A DNA stretch of 64,000 nt from contig NZ_CP059833.1 in the NCBI RefSeq assembly GCF_014117265.1, positions 1,395,069-1,459,068 of the forward strand, read 5' to 3'. Shown piece by piece: positions 28,594 to 36,278 of this stretch. The first letter of the stretch is position 1, and the number at the start of each line of letters is the position of its first letter. Position numbers and translations under genes: made by a program. This DNA is from Corynebacterium hindlerae. GTDB taxonomy: Bacteria; Actinomycetota; Actinomycetes; Mycobacteriales; Mycobacteriaceae. The notes below the pieces were generated by a model. That model saw only the letters and a list, made by a program, of their open reading frames with translations. It was not told the origin of the DNA and did not search any database.

Positions 28594-29742
28594 ATGCAGT
28601 GGTTTCGAGTCGCCCTGGGCATGTTCATCATTGCCTTCGGCGCAAACAGCTTCGCCCCGATGCTGTTGACCTATCGTTACGAGGCTGGGCTCAGCGAAGC
28701 AACAGTCACATTCCTGCTCGCCGCCTACATTTTCGGGCTCATTCCCGCGCTCCTCATCGGCGGTCGCCTATCGGACAGGGTCGGACGACGCGCCCTCATG
28801 CGCCCCGCGCTGGTCATCTCCGCGGTGTCGTCGCTGATCATCCTCTACGGTGGCCTCGGTCAGGTCTGGGCACTCACGCTCGGCAGGTGGATCTGTGGCA
28901 TCGCCGTCGGCTTTGTCATGGCCTCCGGGGCAGCCTGGCTCCGCGAGGTGTCCGACGCCCCCGTTGCCGTCAGTGCCCGGCGCGCCACCATCGCCTCCAC
29001 CGCAGGCTTCGGTGGTGGCCCCATCGTCGCCGGCGTGTTAGCTGAATTTGGCCCCAACCCGCTGATCCTGCCTTGGCTGTTCCACGCCGTCGCCACCGTG
29101 CTCCTTGCCCTGGTGGTGTGGCGTCTTCCGGAAGTCCCAGTCTCCGGCACGGTTCAGGGCCGATTCTTCCCCAAGACGGCGCTGAGTTCCCGGTTCTTGT
29201 GGAGCGTCGCGGCCTGGGCGCCGTGGGTGTTCGGCTGCGCATCCACCGCGTTCGCGATCCTCGTGTCCCTCACCAGCTCGCACTTTGAGCACAAGTTCGT
29301 GTTTGCTGGGGTTGTCGCGGGAATCACCATGCTGGTGGGTGTGGCTGTTCAGCCACTCGTGCCCCGGCTGGGTAGTGGATTCGTGCCGCCCGCCGTCGTC
29401 GGCCTCGCTTTCGCTTTCCTTGGGATGATCTTCAGCTACATCATCGCCCGCACAAACCAGCCACACTGGATCTGGCCAGCGGCCCTCGCACTCGGGTCCG
29501 CCTACGGCATCATGATGGTGTCCGGGCTGCGCGAGGCGCAGATGATGGCGCCACCATCGGAGCTGGGCTCCCTCATCGGCATCTTCTATTCGATGACGTA
29601 CCTCGGGTTCTGTGTTCCTTTCGTGGTGTCCTTCATCGGGCCCGCCTACGGATACGACACCGTCTTTATCATCGGCATGGTCGTCATCGCCGCCTCGGTA
29701 TGGCCCGTGACGCACGTGATCAAGAAGTACGAGCCGCGATAG
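28594..29742 (+). CDS. MFS transporter, DHA-like
   Basis: A 382-residue major facilitator with 12 predicted helices and the loop motif GGRLSDRVGRRALMRPA between helices 2 and 3. Length and the short loops fit the drug:H+ antiporter 12-helix group (sugar-efflux and drug-efflux permeases). GGGAGG precedes the ATG. It follows the copper ATPase but has its own upstream region, so a role in copper is not implied. Substrate unknown. Confidence 0.83.
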   Translation: MQWFRVALGMFIIAFGANSFAPMLLTYRYEAGLSEATVTFLLAAYIFGLIPALLIGGRLSDRVGRRALMRPALVISAVSSLIILYGGLGQVWALTLGRWICGIAVGFVMASGAAWLREVSDAPVAVSARRATIASTAGFGGGPIVAGVLAEFGPNPLILPWLFHAVATVLLALVVWRLPEVPVSGTVQGRFFPKTALSSRFLWSVAAWAPWVFGCASTAFAILVSLTSSHFEHKFVFAGVVAGITMLVGVAVQPLVPRLGSGFVPPAVVGLAFAFLGMIFSYIIARTNQPHWIWPAALALGSAYGIMMVSGLREAQMMAPPSELGSLIGIFYSMTYLGFCVPFVVSFIGPAYGYDTVFIIGMVVIAASVWPVTHVIKKYEPR

Positions 29743-29755
29743 GGCGCCTCAACAA

Positions 29756-30571
29756 TCAGCAAAAATCGACAGGGTTCTCAATCTCTCCCAGCCCCTCGAT
29801 CTCCACTCGAACCACGTCCCCGTCGCGCAGGTAGCGCTTGGGGTCCCGGGCATGGCCGACGCCCTCTGGGGTACCGGTGGCTATGACGTCGCCCGGCTGC
29901 AGGGTGTAGATCCGGGAGATGAACTCGATGAGCTGCGCTGGGCTGAAGATGAGGTCCCCGGTGGAGTCCTGCTGCATGACGTCTCCGGAGACGGTGGTGG
30001 TCAGCTGCCCACCCGGCTCAAAGGTAGTGTCCAGCCACGGGCCAAAGCCCGCGGTGTGTTCGAAGGACTTTCCTTGGTGCCACTGCTTGGTCTGATTTTG
30101 AAAGTCCCGCATGGTGAAGTCATTGATGATGGAGTAACCGGCGATGTAATCGTCAGCGTCCGCTGCCGCGACGTTTCGAGCGGGTGATCCGATGATGACG
30201 GCCAGTTCCCCCTCGAAGTCCGCTGCCGTGTTGGCAAAAGCCGGCACCTGCGAGCTGTCATACGCACCGATGAGCGCCTCGGGGAACTTGATGAACAGCG
30301 TGGGCACCTCGGGGAAGTCATGCCCCATTTCCCGAATATGCTTAGCGTAATTCAAGCCGACGCAAATGATTTTGCCTGGGCGCGGTATGACGGGGGCGAA
30401 ATCCTCCCGGGACACGTTCACCACGGGACCGGTGGGCCCGATGTGTTCCCAGCCGGGTTGCGTGAGCAGGGCGGTGACGTCGGGAAGGCCGTCGTAAAGC
30501 GTGGCGGTGGTGTCGGACTCCATGCGGGCGGCACAGGTGCCGTCGGTGGTCCGGAGCGTGGCGATGCGCAT
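29756..30571 (-). CDS. Fumarylacetoacetate hydrolase family protein
   Basis: I use the ATG at 30571 (MRIATLRTTDG), one base after the dnaB stop; a longer frame runs back into dnaB and is spurious. The 271-residue protein has the FAH catalytic fold in full: ICVGLNYAKHIREMG, the metal ligands in DFEGELAVIIG, then NDFTMRDFQ and GDVIATGTPEGVGHA. Relatives hydrolyse or isomerise 2-keto diacids such as acylpyruvates. It is distant from the catabolic island and in tandem with dnaB, so the substrate is open. Confidence 0.85.
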   Translation of the reverse strand: MRIATLRTTDGTCAARMESDTTATLYDGLPDVTALLTQPGWEHIGPTGPVVNVSREDFAPVIPRPGKIICVGLNYAKHIREMGHDFPEVPTLFIKFPEALIGAYDSSQVPAFANTAADFEGELAVIIGSPARNVAAADADDYIAGYSIINDFTMRDFQNQTKQWHQGKSFEHTAGFGPWLDTTFEPGGQLTTTVSGDVMQQDSTGDLIFSPAQLIEFISRIYTLQPGDVIATGTPEGVGHARDPKRYLRDGDVVRVEIEGLGEIENPVDFC

Positions 30572-30572
30572 G

Positions 30573-32009
30573 TTAACCCCTAGCAAGATCGACGAAACGG
30601 GAGTAGTGCAGCTGGTGGGCGACCGGGATCGTATCGATCGGGCCGCCACGGTGCTTAGCCAAGATAATATCGGCCTCGCCGGCGCGTTCGTCGTCTTTAT
30701 CCTGAGAATCCGGGCGGTACAGCAGCATGACCATGTCGGCATCCTGCTCCAGCGAGCCCGATTCACGCAGGTCAGCAATCTGCGGGCGCTTGTCCGTGCG
30801 GGATTCGGGGCCACGGTTCAGCTGGGAAATCGCGATCAATGGGACGTCGAGTTCCTTGGCGAGCAGCTTCAGGGAGCGGGAGAATTCGGACACTTCCTGC
30901 TGGCGGGATTCGACGCGCTTGCCGGAGCTCATCAGCTGGAGGTAGTCCACCACGATCATCTGTAGGTCGTGCTTCTGCTTGAGTTTTCGGGCCTTGGAGC
31001 GGATTTCCATCATGGTGAGGTTGGCGGAGTCGTCGATGAAGATGGGGGCGTCCTCGATCTGGCCGACCCGGTTCGCGAGCTTCGCCCACTGCTCGTCCGT
31101 CATCCTGCCCGAGCGCATGTCGGTGAGCTTGATGTCCGTCTCCGCCGACAGCATACGCATCAAGATCTCGGACTTGGACATTTCCAGCGAGAAGATCACG
31201 GAGGTTTTGCCGTGCTTGATAGAACAGGAGCGCATAAAGTCCAGTGCAAGGGTCGACTTACCCACGCCGGGACGGGCCGCGATGATGATCATTTGGCCAC
31301 CGTGCAGGCCATTGGTGAGGTTATCCAGGTCCACGAAGCCCGTGGGCACACCCTTGGCCAGGCCACCATTTTCGGCAATCTGACTGAGCTCGTCCATAGT
31401 GGAATCCAGGATGTCAGCGAGCACTTGGTAGTCTTCGGTGGCCTGGCGTTGCGCGATGGCGAACACTTCCTGTTGGGCCAGGTCAAGCACCGCGTCGATC
31501 TCTGCACCTTCGGTTCCCTCGTAGCCCAGCTGGACGACGCGCGTCCCGGCGTCGACAAGGCGGCGCAGGATCGCTTTCTCAGCCACGATTTCGGCGTAGA
31601 ACCGCGCATTCGCTGCCGTCGGGACGCTGGAGACCAGGTCATAGAGGTAGGGGGCGCCGCCCACGCGCTCGAGGTCATTGCTTCGATCCAGTCGGCCACG
31701 CACCATGAGTGCGTCAACTTCGGCGCCTTCGGTGAAGAGCTCCAGGATCGCGCTGTAAATGATCTGGTGGCGCGGGTGGTAGAAGTCCTCCGGGGAGAGG
31801 ACTTCCACGACGTCTTCGATGGCGGTGACGGACATCAGCATGGCGCCCAACACGCCCTTTTCGGAGTCGGAATCGTGCGGTGGCTGCCGCCCGAACTCGC
31901 GACCTTCCGGGATGTCGCGGTCATATTTCCTGTTGCGCCGGTAGGTGTTGTCCTCGGCTGGTTCCGGGGGGAGCGGAACGGACGAATCGTCAAAGTGTGG
32001 TGTGGTCAA
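30573..32009 (-). CDS. dnaB: Replicative DNA helicase DnaB
   Basis: A RecA-fold hexameric helicase. I choose the TTG at 32009, preceded by GGAGAGG, because the longer frame would overlap the tetR end; the product is 478 residues. After a charged N-terminal tail come the helical N-domain (about 45-150), the linker, and the ATPase domain with Walker A ARPGVGKSTLALDFM near 247 and Walker B in MIVVDYLQLMSSG. SQLNRGPESR and the late LYRPD segment are also typical. No intein is present, unlike in some mycobacterial DnaB proteins. It unwinds DNA ahead of the replication fork. Confidence 0.95.
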   Translation of the reverse strand: MTTPHFDDSSVPLPPEPAEDNTYRRNRKYDRDIPEGREFGRQPPHDSDSEKGVLGAMLMSVTAIEDVVEVLSPEDFYHPRHQIIYSAILELFTEGAEVDALMVRGRLDRSNDLERVGGAPYLYDLVSSVPTAANARFYAEIVAEKAILRRLVDAGTRVVQLGYEGTEGAEIDAVLDLAQQEVFAIAQRQATEDYQVLADILDSTMDELSQIAENGGLAKGVPTGFVDLDNLTNGLHGGQMIIIAARPGVGKSTLALDFMRSCSIKHGKTSVIFSLEMSKSEILMRMLSAETDIKLTDMRSGRMTDEQWAKLANRVGQIEDAPIFIDDSANLTMMEIRSKARKLKQKHDLQMIVVDYLQLMSSGKRVESRQQEVSEFSRSLKLLAKELDVPLIAISQLNRGPESRTDKRPQIADLRESGSLEQDADMVMLLYRPDSQDKDDERAGEADIILAKHRGGPIDTIPVAHQLHYSRFVDLARG

Positions 32010-32034
32010 TTGCCTCTCCCCTATCCGGTTTTTG

Positions 32035-32622
32035 TTAGCGTTTCCAGTCTCCCAGACTGCCTTCCAGACCGCCAACGACGGCCTCTATTATGGGCCATTT
32101 TTCCTCCTCAGGACACCCGCGTTGCACCCACGTCCGTGTGGCTGCCTGCAGTATTCCGTGGAAGGCTGCTACCGCATAGAAGTCACGGGCGCTGTCATTG
32201 GGGCGCACGATGTCCCGCAGGGTCTGCGCGAATCCGTGTTCATCGAGGCGTCGGACTTCGCTGGCGCGGGCGTCGTCGTGCCCAAACAGCACGTGTTGGG
32301 TTTCGTGGGGACGCTGCAGCTTAACGACGTAATCCAGTTGCGCTTCTACCAGTGCCACGACCCGGTCTCTGGTGGATGCTTTTCCGGTGACTGCGTGGCG
32401 TTGCAACTCCCTGAGCTGCTGGAAGTGCTGCTCCAGCACTGCGGCGAAGAGTCCGGATTTTGAGTCGAAGTACTTGTGCACCAACGCCACGGACACTCCG
32501 GCGGTTTCTGCCACGGCGGCGACCGATACGTTTTGGTAAGAGTGCGTGGCGAAGGCCGACCGCGCGGTGTCCAGGATGAGAGCCTTGCGCTGCGCTGGGT
32601 TCATTCGGGTTCGCTGGGACAT
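32035..32622 (-). CDS. TetR-family transcriptional regulator
   Basis: 195 residues with an N-terminal TetR helix-turn-helix (AAVAETAGVSVALVHKYFDSKSGLF, about 32-58) and a helical ligand domain. It is transcribed divergently from a GH13 hydrolase gene and shares with it a 75-bp gap containing a strong palindrome, so it most likely represses both genes. It also lies 25 bp upstream of dnaB on the same strand; whether it shares a transcript with dnaB is unclear. Ligand unknown. Confidence 0.88.
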   Translation of the reverse strand: MSQRTRMNPAQRKALILDTARSAFATHSYQNVSVAAVAETAGVSVALVHKYFDSKSGLFAAVLEQHFQQLRELQRHAVTGKASTRDRVVALVEAQLDYVVKLQRPHETQHVLFGHDDARASEVRRLDEHGFAQTLRDIVRPNDSARDFYAVAAFHGILQAATRTWVQRGCPEEEKWPIIEAVVGGLEGSLGDWKR

Positions 32623-32640
32623 GTTGACAGCATAGCGCGA

Positions 32641-32673
32641 GTTAGTGCAAGATACTCACTAACGTAAGTGAGT
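32641..32673. promoter_or_regulatory. Palindromic operator between tetR and the GH13 gene
   Basis: ACTCACTAACGTAAGTGAGT at 32654-32673 is a 20-bp palindrome with one mismatched pair. A second inverted repeat, GTTAGTG (32641-32647) / CACTAAC (32657-32663), overlaps it. This fits a TetR dimer-pair site controlling both divergent genes. Binding is inferred from position and symmetry. Confidence 0.7.
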
Positions 32674-32697
32674 TGCATATACTAAGGAAGTTTTTAC

Positions 32698-33855
32698 ATG
32701 TCACACTGGTCAGAACACACAATTTGGTGGCACGCTTACCCGTTGGGGTTCACCGGCGCGCCCGTGCGCCCCACGCCAGAGGAACGCGCTCTCACGCATC
32801 GGCTTGATTACCTCACCGACGCCCTCGACCACCTCATTACCCTCGGCTGCAACGGCCTCGCACTCGGCCCCATTTTCACTTCCCACACGCACGGCTACGA
32901 CACGACCAACTACTTCGACATTGATCCGCGCCTGGGAACCATGGCGGATTTCCAGAAACTAGTAAGCGCCTGCAAGCAGCGGGGAATCCGGATCATGCTG
33001 GACGGCGTTTTCAATCACGTGGGCGCGGGCTCGCATTACGAGCACCTCGTCCGGCCCGACACGGTTTTCGAAGGCCACGCCGACCTACACACCCTGGACC
33101 ACTCGCGCGAGGAGACGTCCGACCTGGTGGCTGAGGTGATGAATTTTTGGCTCGACCATGGCATTGACGCCTGGCGTCTCGACGCCGCCTATTCCGTGCC
33201 ACTCGAGTTCTGGCGGGCGACCCTACCCAAAGTGTACGAGAAGCACCCCGACGCCTGGATCATGGGTGAAGTCATCCACGGCGACTACGCCGCTTTCGCT
33301 GACGCCATGAATTCGGTGACCCAGTACGAACTGTGGAAGGCTATCTGGTCCTCCCTCAAGGACAACAATCTCTTCGAGCTCGACTGGAACCTGCAACGCC
33401 ACAACACGTTCCTGGATTCCTTCACGCCGTACACATTCATCGGGAACCATGACGTCACCCGCATCGCCACCCAGGTGGGTCTTCCCAAAGCAGCGCTAGC
33501 CCTCACCATCCTCATGACGGTTGGGGGCGTGCCTTCGATCTACTATGGCGACGAGTTCGGCTACGAAGGACTGAAGGAGGAGCGCCTCGGCGGGGACGAC
33601 GCGGTGCGCCCCATGTTCCATTTGGGCGATTCCCCTATGTTGGCCCTCCACCAGGAGCTCATTGCTTTCCGACGCCGCCACCCATGGCTCACCACTGCCC
33701 GCACCACATCCACGTCACTGGAAAACACCCGCATGAGCTACCGCAGTACCGGCCCAAACGGGGAATATGTGGACGCCACTATTGAGCTTGAACCTGAGCC
33801 CGTCGCCCACATCGTCAGCCCCAATGAGCCCACAATTACCATTCAACTCACATAG
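32698..33855 (+). CDS. GH13 alpha-amylase-family glycosidase
   Basis: A 385-residue TIM-barrel protein with the GH13 regions in order: LDGVFNHVG (region I), DAWRLDAAYS with the nucleophile Asp (II), IMGEVIHG with the acid/base Glu (III) and FIGNHDVTRIA with the third Asp (IV). No signal peptide, so it is cytoplasmic and likely acts on small oligosaccharides or glucosides. It is short for the family; the C-terminal beta domain is reduced to about 50 residues. AAGGAAG precedes the ATG. Divergent TetR gene and shared operator suggest substrate-induced expression. Confidence 0.87.
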   Translation: MSHWSEHTIWWHAYPLGFTGAPVRPTPEERALTHRLDYLTDALDHLITLGCNGLALGPIFTSHTHGYDTTNYFDIDPRLGTMADFQKLVSACKQRGIRIMLDGVFNHVGAGSHYEHLVRPDTVFEGHADLHTLDHSREETSDLVAEVMNFWLDHGIDAWRLDAAYSVPLEFWRATLPKVYEKHPDAWIMGEVIHGDYAAFADAMNSVTQYELWKAIWSSLKDNNLFELDWNLQRHNTFLDSFTPYTFIGNHDVTRIATQVGLPKAALALTILMTVGGVPSIYYGDEFGYEGLKEERLGGDDAVRPMFHLGDSPMLALHQELIAFRRRHPWLTTARTTSTSLENTRMSYRSTGPNGEYVDATIELEPEPVAHIVSPNEPTITIQLT

Positions 33856-34083
33856 TTATCCACAACTATGTGTGGACAACCATGTGGAGTAGTAGCATCG
33901 TTGCAGGTGAGAGGTTTATTACCCGTTATTCACAGCTGTTTGCTGACATTTTAGCTGGTCAGAGCATGTTTTTACTTTGGCATTTTTCATGACCAGGGGA
34001 TTTGACAAAACGTCTTTTTGCGTTCCTTCTCGCCTCCGCCGCTCTCACCTTGACGATGGTTATCCACAGGATGTTGTGGATAA
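33856..34083. other. Cluster of five DnaA boxes in a non-coding region
   Basis: Boxes: TTATCCACA at 33856-33864 (+), TGTGGACAA at 33871-33879 (-), TTATTCACA at 33926-33934 (+), TTATCCACA at 34060-34068 (+) and TGTGGATAA at 34075-34083 (-). The first two and the last two form convergent pairs with the same 6-bp spacer. The whole gap from 33856 to 34522 (667 bp) is free of genes. The chromosomal oriC should be near dnaA-dnaN, which is not here, so this may be a DnaA-titrating or accessory site. Confidence 0.7.
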
Positions 34084-34241
34084 CTTATAGTTGATAGCGA
34101 TTTGTCCTGCGCAACGAATCCCTGTCCAAGAACCCGAGAAAACAGGTTAAGTCGCAAAATCTACGTCGAGATTCCGTGGCGAGGCCAGGGCAGGACTGGT
34201 ACATCGAGGGTTTCCTTCACAGGTGAGCGCTATCTAACACA

Positions 34242-34344
34242 GTTGGTGGAGAACGGTTGGTAGAGAGTTCGAGTAGAAATTAACCTCTACCCCCTGTGTG
34301 ACGCGACTTCCTCTCGAACTCTCTACCAACCGTTCTCTACCAAC
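34242..34344. repeat. 32-bp inverted repeat with 39-bp loop
   Basis: The arms are 34242-34273 (GTTGGTGGAGAACGGTTGG...) and 34313-34344 (CTCGAACTCTC...GTTCTCTACCAAC) with a single mismatch, which would be a G-U pair in RNA. The arms themselves contain the repeated unit ACGGTTGGTAGAGA / GTTGGT(A/G)GAGA. There is no T-run, so it is not a plain terminator. A perfect 12-mer palindrome TACACCGGTGTA follows at 34349-34360. Confidence 0.85.
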
Positions 34345-34425
34345 CGCCTACACCGGTGTAGTGCCGCTTCAACCGCCAATTTCGCTACATAACCCCGACA
34401 TAACCCACGACTTCACCCGAGAAAA

Positions 34426-34470
34426 CACTAACCGGGCCCCACCTCGATACAAGGTGAAACCCGGTTAGTG
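34426..34470 (-). terminator. Terminator of the rpsF-ssb-rplI operon
   Basis: Perfect 11-bp arms CACTAACCGGG / CCCGGTTAGTG with an inner CACCT/AGGTG stem. Read on the minus strand it is followed by TTTTC. It lies about 50 bp after the L9 stop codon. Confidence 0.88.
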
Positions 34471-34522
34471 CGCTGTTGTCGTTGGGCTATGGAATTAGCC
34501 GCCGTTGCATGTGCCTAAGGGC

Positions 34523-34975
34523 TTAGGCTGCAACGACCTTAAAGTTGATCTTGCCGTTAATATCGTCGTGCAGCTTGACCAGTACCTGGTAGGAACCCAG
34601 AGCCTTGATGTGGCCCTTTGGCAGGTCAATGTTGTGCTTCACGAGAGATGGGCCGCCGGCAGCCTTAACTGCATCGACGATGTCCTGCGTGGTGACAGAA
34701 CCGAAGAGCTTGCCGGAATCGGCGGTGCGAACCTTAACCTCGACACCTTCCAGGTTGTCGAGCTGGGTGCGAACCTCGCGAGCGTGGTCGATGTCGCGAA
34801 TTGCGCGTTCCTGCTGGGCACGCTTGATGCCCTCAACCTGCTTCTCAGCGCCGCGGGTGGCAACGATTGCCAGGCCGCGTGGCAGCAGGTAGTTACGTCC
34901 GTAGCCGTCCTTGACCTCTACGATGTCGCCTGCGACACCGAGCTTGTCAACGTCGGCGGTGAGGATCAGCTTCAT
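34523..34975 (-). CDS. rplI: 50S ribosomal protein L9
   Basis: 150 residues, full length. The N-terminal domain [40 protein letters not shown] start matches L9, followed by the long connecting helix and a C-terminal domain ending FKVVAA. It binds 23S rRNA domain V near the base of the L1 stalk. It follows ssb by 62 bp. As in other corynebacteria, no rpsR lies between ssb and rplI, unlike the mycobacterial order. Confidence 0.96.
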   Translation of the reverse strand: MKLILTADVDKLGVAGDIVEVKDGYGRNYLLPRGLAIVATRGAEKQVEGIKRAQQERAIRDIDHAREVRTQLDNLEGVEVKVRTADSGKLFGSVTTQDIVDAVKAAGGPSLVKHNIDLPKGHIKALGSYQVLVKLHDDINGKINFKVVAA

Positions 34976-35037
34976 GATCCCTGCCTTTCAAAGTTTCTAA
35001 AGTGAAATTCAGCAATTATCTGGAGTGTGAGCCGCGT

Positions 35038-35631
35038 TTAGAACGGTGGCTCGTCGTCTGCTCCACCGAATCCACCACCGGCAGGAGGTGCGCTGTTCCA
35101 TGGATCATTGTCCGGAACCTGCTGGGAGTTTTGGTTTCCACCAAAACCGCCCTGCTGCTGGCCGCCGCCAAAGCCACCTCGCTGTTGCTGCTGTGGCTGT
35201 GGTTGTGCGGAACCCTGCTGGTTGTTGTTGAACTGCTGGCCACCGCCGTAGTTGCCGCCACCCTGAGAAGGGGTGCGGGTAACTTGTGCGGTTGCGTACT
35301 TGAGGGATGGGCCGACTTCGTCCACTTCGATTTCGAAAATGGTACGCTTCTCACCCTCGCGGGTCTCGTAAGAACGCTGCTTGAGGCGTCCTTGGACGAT
35401 GACTCGCATACCCTTCTTCAACGACTCGGCTACGTTTTCAGCAGCCTGGCGCCACACATTGCAGGTGAGGAATAGCGCTTCACCATCTACCCACTGGTTC
35501 GAGTTACGGTCGAACGTGCGGGGGGTGGAAGCGATTCGGAAATTCGCCACCGCTGCACCGGATGGGGTGAAACGGAGTTCTGGATCGGCAACGATGTTGC
35601 CGACCACGGTGATTACGGTATCTCCGGCCAT
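35038..35631 (-). CDS. ssb: Single-stranded DNA-binding protein
   Basis: 197 residues: an OB-fold DNA-binding domain (1-110; [20 protein letters not shown] and [20 protein letters not shown]), a Gly/Gln/Asn-rich flexible tail, and the acidic tip DDEPPF that recruits partner proteins. It coats single-stranded DNA during replication and repair. Gene order rpsF-ssb-rplI is the standard actinobacterial ribosomal/SSB operon. Confidence 0.97.
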   Translation of the reverse strand: MAGDTVITVVGNIVADPELRFTPSGAAVANFRIASTPRTFDRNSNQWVDGEALFLTCNVWRQAAENVAESLKKGMRVIVQGRLKQRSYETREGEKRTIFEIEVDEVGPSLKYATAQVTRTPSQGGGNYGGGQQFNNNQQGSAQPQPQQQQRGGFGGGQQQGGFGGNQNSQQVPDNDPWNSAPPAGGGFGGADDEPPF

Positions 35632-35687
35632 GTCCTTACCTTTCTGCGTTTTAGTTCAGTGTGAATTCGAGTGTAGGCGAGCGCTGA

Positions 35688-35975
35688 TTAAGCGTCTACG
35701 CGCAGTACCTTGGTACGCAGAACGTCGTCGCTGAGGTTCAGCAGACGGTCAAGCTCGAGAACGGTTGCGGACTCGCACTTGAGATCGATGACGGCGTAGA
35801 TGCCCTCATCCTTCTTGTTGATTGGGTAAGCCAAACGGCGCTTACCCCAGATGTTTACCTTTTCCACGGTGCCGTTTTCCTTGCGGACGACTTCGAGGAA
35901 CTTATCCAGGGACGGGGCTACGGTGCGCTCATCCTGAGATGGATCAAGAATGATCATGAGTTCGTATTGACGCAC
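35688..35975 (-). CDS. rpsF: 30S ribosomal protein S6
   Basis: I use the GTG at 35975 ([16 protein letters not shown]), matching the conserved S6 start; AGGAGG lies upstream. The 95 residues have the S6 fold, including [21 protein letters not shown]6 binds the central domain of 16S rRNA with S18. It is the promoter-proximal gene of the rpsF-ssb-rplI operon, and a 96-bp gap with the probable promoter separates it from the next gene upstream. Confidence 0.96.
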   Translation of the reverse strand: MRQYELMIILDPSQDERTVAPSLDKFLEVVRKENGTVEKVNIWGKRRLAYPINKKDEGIYAVIDLKCESATVLELDRLLNLSDDVLRTKVLRVDA

Positions 35976-36083
35976 GGACCTCATCACCTCCTATGGTCTA
36001 GTAATTTGAATCGGCCACACCCATCGGTAGGCATGGCAGGAGGGTCGTTGCGTCAGCAACCTATTTAAGGTACACCAGGGCAA

Positions 36084-36278
36084 CTACTGAATCCAAGTCG
36101 TTCCCCATCCGATCGCCTGGCTCACCGGGAGGATCGTGAGGAACACAACGGCGCACGCCACCAACGCCCACACCAACTTGAGCGGCTTTTTATACATGAA
36201 ACATGCAAACGCGCTCATCATGAACAAAAAGCCGATGAAAATCTCCCCGACCATGATGAACATTGCGGTATTAGACAT
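36084..36278 (-). CDS. Small membrane protein coupled to the GT87 gene
   Basis: 64 residues with two hydrophobic helices (about 4-24 and 34-55) separated by a short basic loop (MYKKPLK). I start at MSNTAMFIM, whose ATG overlaps the end of the upstream GT87 gene by 8 bases and follows GAGGAAA. This coupling suggests the two proteins are made in fixed ratio and may work together in the membrane. No known domain recognised. Confidence 0.7.
   Translation of the reverse strand: MSNTAMFIMVGEIFIGFLFMMSAFACFMYKKPLKLVWALVACAVVFLTILPVSQAIGWGTTWIQ

Noticed and set aside
30969-32324. 451-codon plus-strand frame opposite dnaB and tetR
   Set aside because: It spans two well-identified genes on the other strand and reads as random composition.
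34242-34470. CRISPR-like array from the repeated GGTTGGTAGAGA units and hairpins
   Set aside because: Only inverted, not regularly spaced direct repeats, with no spacers and no cas genes. No CRISPR array is present anywhere in the window.
33856-34522. Chromosomal replication origin
   Set aside because: DnaA boxes are present, but dnaA, dnaN, recF and gyrB are absent; the call is limited to a DnaA-box cluster.
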